This document shows, piece by piece, positions 14,632 to 26,046 of a DNA stretch of 64,000 nucleotides. How positions within the stretch are numbered: position 1 is the stretch's first letter; the number at the start of each line of letters is the position of its first letter. The notes below the pieces were generated by a model. It had not been told where the DNA came from and searched no databases. It was given only the letters and a program-made list of their open reading frames with translations. A program made the translations under genes and the position numbers. The stretch comes from Ptiloglossa arizonensis (Eukaryota; Arthropoda; Insecta; Hymenoptera; Colletidae), in the NCBI RefSeq assembly GCF_051014685.1, contig NW_027478713.1, positions 598,158-662,157 on the forward strand, read 5' to 3'.

Positions 14632-16276
14632 TTGTACGTTATACGTTATAAGTTGTACGTTATACGATATACGTTATACGTTATTCTTTATACGTTCTTC
14701 GTTACACGTTATACGTTATACGTTATACGTTATACGTTTTACGTTATTCGTTATACGTTATACGTTATACGATATACGATATACGTTATACGTTATACGT
14801 TATAGGTTATACGTTATACGCTATACGTTATACGTTATACGTTATTCGTTATACTTTATACGTTATACGTTATACGTTATAAGTTGTACGTTATACGATA
14901 TACGTTATACGTTGTACATTACATGTTATGCGTTATACGTTATACGTTATACGTTATACGTTATACGTTTTACGATATACGATATACGTTATACGTTATA
15001 CGTTATTCGTAATACGTTATACGTGATACGTTATACTTTGTACGTTATACGTTATACGTTATACGTTGTACGTTATACGTTATAAGTTGTACGTTATACG
15101 ATATACGTTATACGTTATTCTTTATACGTTCTTCGTTACAGGTTATACGTTATACGTTATACGTTATACGTTATACGTTTTACGTTATTCGTTATACGTT
15201 ATACGTTATACGATATACGATATACGTTATACGTTATACGTTATAGGTTATACGTTATACGCTATACGTTATACGTTATACGTTATTCGTTATACTTTAT
15301 ACGTTATACGTTATACGTTATAAGTTGTACGTTATACGATATACGTTATACGTTATACGTTATACGTTATACGTTGTACGTTATACGTTATAAGTTGTAC
15401 GTTATACGATATACGTTATACGTTGTACATTACATTTTATGCGTTATACGTTATACGTTATACGTTATACGTTATACGTTTTACGATATACGATATACGT
15501 TATACGTTATACGTTATTCGTAATACGTTATACGTGATACGTTATACTTTGTACGTTATACGTTATACGTTATACGTTGTACGTTATACGTTATAAGTTG
15601 TACGTTATACGATATACGTTATACGTTATTCTTTATACGTTCTTCGTTACACGTTATACGTTATACGTTATACGTTATACGTTATACGTTATACGTTTTA
15701 CGTTATACGTAATACGTTATACATTATACGTTATACGTTATACATTACATGTTATGCGTTATACGTTATACGTTATACGTTATACGTTATACGTTATACG
15801 TTATACGTTATACGTTATACGTTATACGTTATACGTTATACGTTATACGTTATACGTTATACGTTATACGTTATACGTTGTACGTTATACGTTATAAGTT
15901 GTACGTTATACGATATACGTTATACGTTATTCTTTATACGTTCTTCGTTACACGTTATACGTTATACGTTACACGTTATACGTTTTACGTTATTCGTTAT
16001 ACGTTATACGTTATACGATATACGTTATACGTTATACGTTATACGTTTTACGTTATACGTTATACGTTATACGTTATACGTTATACGTTATACGTTATAC
16101 GTTATACGTTATACGTTATACGTTATACGTTATACGTTATACGTTATACGTTATACGTTATACGTTATACGTTATACGTTATACGTTATACGTTATACGT
16201 TATACGTTATACGTTATACGTTATACGTTATACGTTATACGTTATACGTTATACGTTATACGTTATACGTTATACG
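14632..16276. repeat. Satellite with module-B cassettes at 434- and 511-bp spacing
   Basis: Module-B cassettes start at 14632, 15066 and 15577, with another near 15886. Between them lie paired T1A units, tgatacg with ttatact then ttgtacg (near 15039 and 15546), and G7A plus T4C+C6T pairs. The copy at 15066 has ttacagg in place of T4C. From about 16040 to 16276 the array is almost pure consensus. Confidence 0.85.
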
Positions 16277-16472
16277 TTGTGCGTTATACGTTCTACGATA
16301 TTCGTTATACGTTATACGTTATTAGTTATACGTTATACGTTATACGTTATACGTCATAGGTTATACGTTATACGTTATGCGTTATACGTTATGCATTATA
16401 CGTTATAGGATATACGTTATACGTTATGCGTTATGCGTTCTTCGTTACACGTTATACGTTATTCGGTATGCG
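16277..16472. repeat. Compound module DE, copy 1
   Basis: 196 bp (28 units): A3G+A5G at the start, then ttctacg (16291), atattcg, two consensus units, ttattag, a T2C+C6G unit, two separated A5G units with a ttatgca unit, then C6G, T1A, two A5G, ttcttcg (16438), T4C, consensus, A5T and T1G+A5G at 16466. The distance from ttctacg to ttcttcg is 147 bp (21 units). Confidence 0.88.
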
Positions 16473-17298
16473 TTATACGTTATACGTTATACGTTATACG
16501 TTATACGTTATACGTTATACGTTATACGTTATACCTTATACGTTATACGTTATACGTTATACGTTATACGTTATACGTTATACGTTATACATTATACGTT
16601 ATACGTTATACATTACATGTTATGCGTTATACATTACATGTTATGCGTTATACGTTATACGTTATACGTTATACGTTATACGTTATACGTTATACGTTAT
16701 ACGTTATACGTTATACGTTATACGTTATACGTTATACGTTGTACGTTATACGATATAAGTTGTACGTTATACGATATACGTTATACGTTGTACATTACAT
16801 GTTATGCGTTATACGTTATACGTTATACGTTATACGTTATACGTTATACGTTATACGTTATACGTTATACGTTATACGTTATACGTTATACGTTATACGT
16901 TATACGTTATACGTTATACGTTGAACGTTATACGTTATAAGTTGTACGTTATACGATATACGTTATACGTTATTCTTTATACGTTCTTCGTTACACGTTA
17001 TACGTTATACGTTATACGTTATACGTTTTACGTTATTCGTTATACGTTATACGTTATACGATATACGTTATACGTTATACGTTATAGGTTATACGTTATA
17101 CGCTATACGTTATACGTTATACGTTATTCGTTATACGTTATACGTTATACGTTATACGTTATACGTTATACTTTATACGTTATACGTTATACGTTATACG
17201 TTATTCGTTATACGTTATACGTTATACGTTATACGTTATACGTCATAAGTTATACGTTATACGTTATACGTTATACGTTATACGTTATACGTTATACG
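16473..17298. repeat. Satellite between compound modules 1 and 2
   Basis: Contains two close G7A plus T4C+C6T pairs (about 16606 and 16627), module-B fragments near 16739 and 16920-17000, and C6G and ctatacg units near 17088-17103. The rest is consensus. Confidence 0.85.
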
Positions 17299-17501
17299 TT
17301 GTGCGTTATACGTTCTACGATATTCGTTATACGTTATACGTTATTAGTTATACGTTATACGTTATACGTTATACGTCATAGGTTATACGTTATACGTTAT
17401 GCGTTATACGTTATGCATTATACGTTATACGATATACGGTATACGTTATGCGTTATGCGTTATGCGTTCTTCGTTACACGTTATACGTTATTCGGTATGC
17501 G
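17299..17501. repeat. Compound module DE, copy 2 (one unit longer)
   Basis: Same order as the copy at 16277 but ttctacg (17313) to ttcttcg (17467) is 154 bp instead of 147, because a third A5G unit is present before ttcttcg; it also has gtatacg and plain ttatacg where copy 1 has a C6G unit. Confidence 0.85.
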
Positions 17502-17613
17502 TTATACGTTATACGTTATACGTTATACGTTATACGTTATACGTTAAACGTTGTAGGTTATACGTTATACGTCATACGCTATACGTTATACGTTATACGT
17601 TATACGTTATACG

Positions 17614-17618
17614 TTATA
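17614..17618. other. Register break: 5-bp unit (2-bp deletion)
   Basis: A unit reads ttata and is followed directly by a normal ttatacg, so the CG is missing. Unit starts modulo 7 change from 2 to 0 here. It is the only register break I can find in the first 34.7 kb. Confidence 0.85.
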
Positions 17619-19053
17619 TTATACGTTATACGTTATACATTACATGTTATGCGTTATACGTTATACGTTATACGTTATACGTTATACGTTATACGTTATA
17701 CGTTATACGTTATACGTTGTACGTTATACGTTATAAGTTGTACGTTATACGATATACGTTATACGTTATTCTTTATACGTTCTTCGTTACACGTTATACG
17801 TCATACGTTATACGTTATACGTTTTACGTTATTCGTTATACGTTATACGTTATACGATATACGTTATACGTTATACGTTATACGTTATACGTTATACGTT
17901 ATACGTTATACGTTATACGTTATACGTTATACGTTATACGTTATACGTTATACGTTATACGTTATACGTTATACGTTATACGTTATACGTTATACGTTAT
18001 ACGTTGTACGTTATACGTTATACGTTATACATTATACGTTATACGTTATACGTTATACGTTATACGTTATACGTTATACGTCATAGGTTATTCGTTACAC
18101 GTTATGCGGTATACGTTATACATTATACGTTATTCGTTATACGTTATACGTTATACGTTATACGTTATACGTTATACGTTGTACGTTATACGTTATAAGT
18201 TGTACGTTATACGTTATACGTTATACGCTAAACATTATACGTTATACGTTATACATTACATGTTATGCGTTATACGTTATACGTTATACGTTATACGTTA
18301 TACGTTATACGTTATACGTTATACGTTATACGTTATACGTTATACGTTATACGTTATACGTTATACGTTATACGTTATACGTTATACGTTATACGTTATA
18401 CGTTATACGTTATACGTTTTACGTTATACGTTATACGTTATACGTTATACGTTATACGTTATACGTTATACGTTATACGTTATACGTTATACGTTATACG
18501 TTATACGTTATACGTTGTACGTTATGCGTTATAAGTTGTACGCTATACGATATACGTTATACGTTATACATTACATGTTATGCGTTATGCGTTACACGTT
18601 ATACGTTATACGTTATTCGTTATACGTTATACGTTATACGTTATACGTTATACGTTATACGTTATACGTTATACGTTATACGTTATACGTTATACGTTAT
18701 ACGTTATACGTTATACGTTATACGTTATACATTATACGTTATACGTTATACGTTATACGTTATACGTTGTACGTTATACGTTATAAGTTGTACGTTGTAC
18801 GATATACGTTATACGTTATTCTTTATACGTTCTTCGTTACACGTTATACGTTGTACGTTATACGTTATACGTTTTACGTTATTCGTTATACGTTATACGT
18901 TATAGGTTATACGTTATACGCTATACGTTATACGTTATACGTTATACGTTATACGTTATACGTTATACGTTATACGTTATACGTTATACGTCATAAGTTA
19001 TACGTTATACGTTATACGTTATACGTTATACGTTATACGTTATACGTTATACG
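17619..19053. repeat. Satellite between compound modules 2 and 3
   Basis: Consensus-rich array with a module-B cassette near 17718 and a variant one near 18786, an A3G/A5G/C6A cluster near 18514 that matches the start of unit P (9704), and long consensus stretches near 17860-18000 and 18265-18410. Confidence 0.85.
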
Positions 19054-19249
19054 TTGTGCGTTATACGTTCTACGATATTCGTTATACGTTATACGTTATT
19101 AGTTATACGTTATACGTTATACGTTATACGTCATAGGTTATACGTTATACGTTATGCGTTATACGTTATGCATTATACGTTATAGGATATACGTTATACG
19201 TTATGCGTTATGCGTTCTTCGTTACACGTTATACGTTATTCGGTATGCG
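19054..19249. repeat. Compound module DE, copy 3
   Basis: Same 28-unit order as the copy at 16277, including the C6G unit before T1A; ttctacg at 19068 and ttcttcg at 19215 are 147 bp apart. It forms a 420-bp (60-unit) tandem pair with copy 4. Confidence 0.88.
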
Positions 19250-19473
19250 TTATACGTTATACGTTATACGTTATACGTTATACGTTATACGTTATACGTT
19301 ATACCTTATACGTTATACGTTATACGTTATACGTTATACGTTATACGTTATACGTTATACGTTATACGTTATACGTTATACGTTATACGTTATACGTTAT
19401 ACGTTATACGTTATACGTCATAAGTTATACGTTATACGTTATACGTTATACGTTATACGTTATACGTTATACG

Positions 19474-19669
19474 TTGTGCGTTATACGTTCTACGATATTC
19501 GTTATACGTTATACGTTATTAGTTATACGTTATACGTTATACGTTATACGTCATAGGTTATACGTTATACGTTATGCGTTATACGTTATGCATTATACGT
19601 TATACGATGTACGTTATACGTTATGCGTTATGCGTTCTTCGTTACACGTTATACGTTATTCGGTATGCG
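19474..19669. repeat. Compound module DE, copy 4
   Basis: ttctacg at 19488, ttcttcg at 19635, again 147 bp. It differs from copy 3 in having atgtacg where copy 3 has atatacg and a consensus unit where copy 3 has C6G. The same two differences distinguish copies 5 and 6, so the pair was duplicated as a unit. Confidence 0.88.
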
Positions 19670-20845
19670 TTATACGTTATACGTTATACGTTATACGTTA
19701 TAGGTTATACGTTATGCGTTATATGTTATACGTTATACGTTATACGTTATACGTTATACGTTATACGTTATACGTTATACGTTATACGTTATAAGTTATA
19801 CGTTATACGTTATACGTTATACGTTATACGTTGTACGTTATACGTTATAAGTTGTACGTTATACGATATACGTTATACGTTATTCGTTATACGTACTTCG
19901 TTACACGTTATACGTTATACGTTATACGTTATACGTTATACGTTTTACGATATACGATATACGTTATACGTTATACGTTGGACGTTATACGATATACGTT
20001 ACACGTTGTACATTACATGTTATGCGTTATACGTTATACGTTATACGTTATACGTTATACGTTATACGTTATACGTTATACGTTATACGTTATACGTTAT
20101 ACGTTATACGTTATACGTTATACGTTATACGTTATACGTTATACGTTATAAGTTGTACCTTATACGTGATACGTCATACGTTAGACGTTATGCGTTATAC
20201 GTACTTCGTTACACGTTATACGTTATACGTTATACGTTATACGTTATACGTTATACGTTATACGTTATACGTTTTACGATATACGATATACGTTATACGT
20301 TATACGTTATTCGTAATACGTTATACGTGATACGGTATACTTTGTACGTTATACGTTATACGTAATACGTTATACATTATACGTTATACGTTATACATTA
20401 CATGTTATGCGTTATACGTTATACGTTATACGTTATACGTTATACGTTATACGTTATACGTTATACGTTATACGTTATACCTTATACGTTATACGTTATA
20501 CGTTATACGTTATACGTTATACGTTATACGTTATACGTTATACGTTATACGTTATACGTTATACGTTATACGTTATACGTTATACGTTGTACGTTATACG
20601 TTATAAGTTGTACGATATACGATATACGTTATACGTTGTACATTACATGTTATGCGTTATACGTTATACGTTATACGTTATACGTTATACGTTATACGTT
20701 ATACGTTATACGTTATACGTTATACGTTATACGTTATACGTTATACGTTATACGTTATACGTTATACGTTATACGTTATACGTTATACGTTATACGTTAT
20801 ACGTTATACGTTATACGTTATACGTTATACGTTATACGTTATACG
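19670..20845. repeat. Satellite downstream of compound module pair
   Basis: Variant-rich: a module-B relative with tacttcg (near 19890), a rare ttggacg unit at 19978, G7A plus T4C+C6T pairs, and near 20145-20190 a string with ttagacg then A5G that resembles the 49-bp module I of the 34-40 kb region. The ttggacg segment recurs at 26215. Confidence 0.85.
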
Positions 20846-21475
20846 TTGTACGTTATACGTTATAAGTTGTACGTTATACGATATACGTTATACGTTATTC
20901 TTTATACGTTCTTCGTTACACGTTATACGTTATACGTTATAGGTGATACGTTATACGTTATACGTTATACATTATACGTTATACGTTAAACATTACATGT
21001 TATGCGTTATGCGTTATACGTTATACGTTATACGTTATACGTTATACGTTATACGTTATACGTTATACGTTATACGTTATACGTTATACGTTATACGTTA
21101 TACGTTATACGTTATACGTTATACGTTATACGTTATACGTTATACGTTATACGTTATACGTTATACGTTATACGTTATACGTTATGCGTTATACGTTATA
21201 CGTTATACGTTATGCGTTATACGTTATACGTTATACGTTATACGTTATACGTTATACGTTATACGTTATACGTTGTACGTTATACGTTATTAGTTGTACG
21301 TTATACGATATACGTTATACGTTATACATTACATGTTATGCGTTATACGTTATACGTTATACGTTATACGTTATACGTTATACGTTATACGTTATACGTT
21401 ATACGTTATACGTTATACGTTATACGTTATACGTTATACGTTATACGTTATACGTTATACGTTATACGTTATACG
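20846..21475. repeat. 630-bp higher-order unit
   Basis: Starts at the A3G of a module-B cassette, followed by C6G and tgatacg, a G7A unit, T4A+G7A (ttaaaca), T4C+C6T and two A5G units, then consensus. The same start recurs at 21476 (630 bp) and 21791 (315 bp later). Confidence 0.87.
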
Positions 21476-21790
21476 TTGTACGTTATACGTTATAAGTTGT
21501 ACGTTATACGATATACGTTATACGTTATTCTTTATACGTTCTTCGTTACACGTTATACGTTATACGTTATAGGTGATACGTTATACGTTATACGTTATAC
21601 ATTATACGTTATACGTTAAACATTACATGTTATGCGTTATGCGTTATACGTTATACGTTATACGTTATACGTTATACGTTATACGTTATACGTTATACGT
21701 TATACGTTATACGTTATACGTTATACGTTATACGTTATACGTTATACGTTATACGTTATACGTTATACGTTATACGTTATACGTTATACG
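21476..21790. repeat. 315-bp higher-order unit
   Basis: A 45-unit repeat with the same leading variant order as the 630-bp unit upstream; half its length exactly. The next copy starts at 21791. Confidence 0.87.
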
Positions 21791-22826
21791 TTGTACGTTA
21801 TACGTTATAAGTTGTACGTTATACGATATACGTTATACGTTATTCTTTATACGTTCTTCGTTACACGTTATACGTTATACGTTATAGGTGATACGTTATA
21901 CGTTATACGTTATACATTATACGTTATACGTTAAACATTACATGTTATGCGTTATGCGTTATACGTTATACGTTATACGTTATACGTTATACGTTATACG
22001 TTATACGTTATACGTTATACGTTATACGTTATACGTTATACGTTATACGTTATACGTTATACGTTATACGTTATACGTTATACGTTATACGTTATACGTT
22101 ATACGTTATACGTTATACGTTATGCGTTATACGTTATACGTTATACGTTATGCGTTATACGTTATACGTTATACGTTATACGTTATACGTTATACGTTAT
22201 ACGTTATACGTTGTACGTTATACGTTATTAGTTGTACGTTATACGATATACGTTATACGTTATACATTACATGTTATGCGTTATACGTTATACGTTATAC
22301 GTTATACGTTATACGTTATACGTTATACGTTATACGTTATACGTTATACGTTATACGTTATACGTTATACGTTATACGTTATACGTTATACGTTATACGT
22401 TATACGTTATACGTTATACGTTATGCGTTATACGTTATGCGTTATACGTTATACGTTATACGTTATACGTTATACGTTATACGTTATACGTTATACGTTA
22501 TACGTTATACGTTATACGTTATACGTTATACGTTATACGTTATGCGTTATACGTTATGCGTTATACGTTATGCGTTATACGTTATACGTTATACGTTATA
22601 CGTTATACGTTATACGTTATACGTTATACGTTATACGTTATACGTTATACGTTATACGTTATACGTTATACGTTATACGTTATACGTTATACGTTATACG
22701 TTATACGTTATACGTTATACGTTATACGTTATACGTTATACGTTATACGTTATACGTTATACGTTATACGTTATACGTTATACGTTATACGTTATACGTT
22801 ATACGTTATACGTTATACGTTATACG
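21791..22826. repeat. Third copy of the 315/630 family and consensus tail
   Basis: Begins with the same cassette as 20846 and 21476. A5G units at 22120 match 21182 at 938-bp (134-unit) offset, as does the ttattag-containing segment at 22213-22232. Further A5G units follow near 22420-22574, then 36 perfect consensus units at 22575-22826. Confidence 0.86.
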
Positions 22827-23274
22827 TAATACGTTATACGTTATACGTTACACGTTATACGTTACACGTTATACGTTATACGTTATACGTTATACGTTAT
22901 ACGTTATACGTTATACGCTATACGTTACATGTTATACGTTATACATTATACGTTATACGTTATACGTTATACGTTATACGTCACAGGTTATACGTTATAC
23001 GTTATACATTATACGTTATACGTTATACGTTATACGTTACACGTAATACGTTATACGTTATACGTTATACGTTATACGTTATACGTTATACTTTATACGT
23101 TATACGTTATACGTTATACGTTATACGTTATACGTTATACGTTATACGTTATACGTTATACGTTATACGTTATACGTTATAGGTTATACGTTATACGTTA
23201 TACGTTATACGTTACAAGTTATACGTTATACGTTATACGTTACAAGTTATACGTTATACGTCATAGGTTATACG

Positions 23275-23330
23275 TTGAATGTTATACTTTATACGTAGCA
23301 TGTAATGCGTCATACGTTTTACGTTATTCG
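23275..23330. repeat. Diverged 56-bp site, copy 1
   Basis: Eight heptamers: ttgaatg, ttatact, consensus, tagcatg, taatgcg, tcatacg, ttttacg, ttattcg. The tagcatg unit differs from consensus at four of seven positions, the most diverged unit I noted, yet the 7-bp register is kept. Confidence 0.85.
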
Positions 23331-23925
23331 TTATACGTTTTTCGTTACAAGTTATACGTTATACGTTATACGTTATACGTCATAGGTTATACGCAATACG
23401 TTATACGTTATACGTTATACATTATGCGTTATACGTTTTACGTTATTCGTTATACGTTATACGTTATACGATATACGTTATACGTTATACGTTATACGTT
23501 ATACGTTAGACGTTATACGTTATACGTTATACGTTATACGTAATACGTTATACGTTATACGTTATACGTTATACGTTATACGTTATACGTTATACGTTAT
23601 ACGTTATACGTTATACGTTATACGTTATACGTTATACGTTATACGTTATACGTTATACGTTATACGATATACGTTATACGTTATACGTTATACGTTATAC
23701 GTTATACGTTATACGTTATACGTTATACGTTATACGTTATACGTTATACGTTATACGTTATACGTTATACGTTATACGTTATACGTTATACGTTATACGT
23801 TATACGTTATACGTTATACGTTATACGTTATACGTTATACGTTATACGATATACGTTATACGTTATTCTTTATACGTTCTTCGTTACACGTTATACGTTA
23901 TACGTTATACGTTATACGTTTTACG

Positions 23926-23981
23926 TTGAATGTTATACTTTATACGTAGCATGTAATGCCTCATACGTTTTACGTTATTCG
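23926..23981. repeat. Diverged 56-bp site, copy 2
   Basis: 651 bp (93 units) after copy 1; same order, but the fifth unit is taatgcc (extra G7C change). The upstream flank has a module-B end (ttattct to ttcttcg) and ttttacg. Confidence 0.85.
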
Positions 23982-24163
23982 TTATACGTTATACGTTATA
24001 CGTTATACGTTATACGTTATACGTTATACGTTATACGTTATACGTTATACGTTATACGTTATACGTTATACGTTATACGTTATGCGTTATACGTTATACG
24101 TTATACGTTATACGTTATACGTTATGCGTTATACGTTATGCGTTATACGTTATGCGTTATTCG

Positions 24164-24583
24164 TTATACGTTATACGTTATACGTTATACGTTATACGTT
24201 ATACGTTATACGTTATACGTTATACGTTATACGTTATACGTTATACGTTATACGTTATACGTTATACGTTATACGTTATACGTTATACGTTATACGTTAT
24301 ACGTTATACGTTATACGTTATACGTTATACGTTATACGTTATACGTTATACGTTATACGTTATACGTTATACGTTATACGTTATACGTTATACGTTATAC
24401 GTTATACGTTATACGTTATACGTTATACGTTATACGTTATACGTTATACGTTATACGTTATACGTTATACGTTATACGTTATACGTTATACGTTATACGT
24501 TATACGTTATACGTTATACGTTATACGTTATACGTTATACGTTATACGTTATACGTTATACGTTATACGTTATACGTTATACG
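24164..24583. repeat. Perfect run of 60 consensus heptamers
   Basis: 420 bp of uninterrupted TTATACG between an A5T unit at 24157 and a T2A unit at 24584. Such long perfect runs suggest recent local expansion or homogenisation. Confidence 0.88.
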
Positions 24584-25500
24584 TAATACGTTATACGATA
24601 TACGTTATACGTTATACGTTATACGTTATACGTTATACGTTATACGTTATACGTTATACGTTATACGTTATACGTTATACGTTATACGTTATACGTTATA
24701 CGTTATACGTTATACGCTATACGTTACATGTTATACGTTATACATTATACGTTATACGTTTTACGTTATACGTTATACGTCACAGGTTATACGTTATATG
24801 TTATACGTTATACGTTATACGTTATACGTCATACGTTATACGTCATACGTTATACGTTATACGTTATGCGTTATACGTTATACGTTATACGTTATACGTT
24901 ATACGTTATACGTTATACGTTCTACGTTATACGTTGTACGTTATACGTTATAAGTTGTACGTTATACGTTATACGTTATACGTTATTCTTTATACGTTCT
25001 TCGTTACACGTTATACGTTATACGTTATACGTTATACGTTATACGTTATACGTTATACGTTATACGTTATACGTTATACGTTATACGTTATACGTTATAC
25101 GTTATACGTTATACGTTCTTCGTTACACGTTATACGTTATACGTTATACGTTATACGTTTTACGTTGAATGTTATACTTTATACGTAGCATGTAATGCCT
25201 CATACGTTTTACGTTATTCGTTATACGTTATACGTTATACGTTATACGTTATACGTTATACGTTATACGTTATACGTTATACGTTATACGTTATACGTTA
25301 TACGTTATACGTTATACGTTATACGTTATACGTTATACGTTATACGTTATACGTTATACGTTATACGTTATACGTTATACGTTATACGTTATACGTTATA
25401 CGTTATACGTTATACGTTATACGTTATACGTTATACGTCATAAGTTATACGTTATACGTTATACGTTATACGTTATACGTTATACGTTATACGTTATACG
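24584..25500. repeat. Satellite with module F copy 1 and the third diverged site
   Basis: Module F occupies 24724-24849: ttacatg, consensus, G7A, two consensus, A3T, two consensus, tcacagg (24780), C6T (ttatatg), then two T2C units at 24829 and 24843. A module-B-like end follows near 24940-25010, a second ttcttcg near 25117, the third diverged site at 25165-25220, then consensus. Confidence 0.85.
25165..25220. repeat. Diverged 56-bp site, copy 3
   Basis: 1,239 bp (177 units) after copy 2 and sharing its taatgcc unit, so copies 2 and 3 are closer relatives than copy 1. Confidence 0.85.
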
Positions 25501-25696
25501 TTGTGCGTTATACGTTCTACGATATTCGTTATACGTTATACGTTATTAGTTATACGTTATACGTTATACGTTATACGTCATAGGTTATACGTTATACGTT
25601 ATGCGTTATACGTTATGCATTATACGTTATAGGATATACGTTATACGTTATGCGTTATGCGTTCTTCGTTACACGTTATACGTTATTCGGTATGCG
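25501..25696. repeat. Compound module DE, copy 5
   Basis: ttctacg at 25515 and ttcttcg at 25662, 147 bp apart. It carries the C6G unit before T1A as copy 3 does (19054). It forms a 350-bp (50-unit) tandem pair with copy 6. Confidence 0.88.
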
Positions 25697-25850
25697 TTAT
25701 ACGTTATACGTTATACGTTATACGTTATACGTTATACGTTATACGTTATACGTTATACCTTATACGTTATACGTTATACGTTATACCTTATACGTTATAC
25801 GTTATACGTTATACGTTATACGTTATACGTTATACGTTATACGTTATACG

Positions 25851-26046
25851 TTGTGCGTTATACGTTCTACGATATTCGTTATACGTTATACGTTATTAGT
25901 TATACGTTATACGTTATACGTTATACGTCATAGGTTATACGTTATACGTTATGCGTTATACGTTATGCATTATACGTTATACGATGTACGTTATACGTTA
26001 TGCGTTATGCGTTCTTCGTTACACGTTATACGTTATTCGGTATGCG
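25851..26046. repeat. Compound module DE, copy 6
   Basis: ttctacg at 25865 and ttcttcg at 26012, 147 bp apart. It carries atgtacg as copy 4 does (19474). The pair of copies 5 and 6 therefore descends from the same duplication as the pair 3 and 4, with 70 bp (10 units) less between them. Confidence 0.88.

Larger units (their letters stand above)
22827..24163. repeat. Variant-rich satellite with two tagcatg sites
   Basis: Contains a T2A unit, several T4C, ttacaag and C6G units, the first tcacagg with flanking G7A (22981), and two of the three highly diverged 56-bp sites (23275 and 23926). A consensus stretch lies around 23533-23850. Confidence 0.85.

Noticed and set aside
23275..23330. Diverged 56-bp site as an attachment site or transposon end
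   Set aside because: It stays in heptamer register, has no flanking element or inverted partner, and its three copies sit inside duplicated array segments.
16291..26018. 147-bp spacing as proof of nucleosome phasing
   Set aside because: The copies descend from one ancestor, so equal spacing is expected without any function; kept only as a testable idea.
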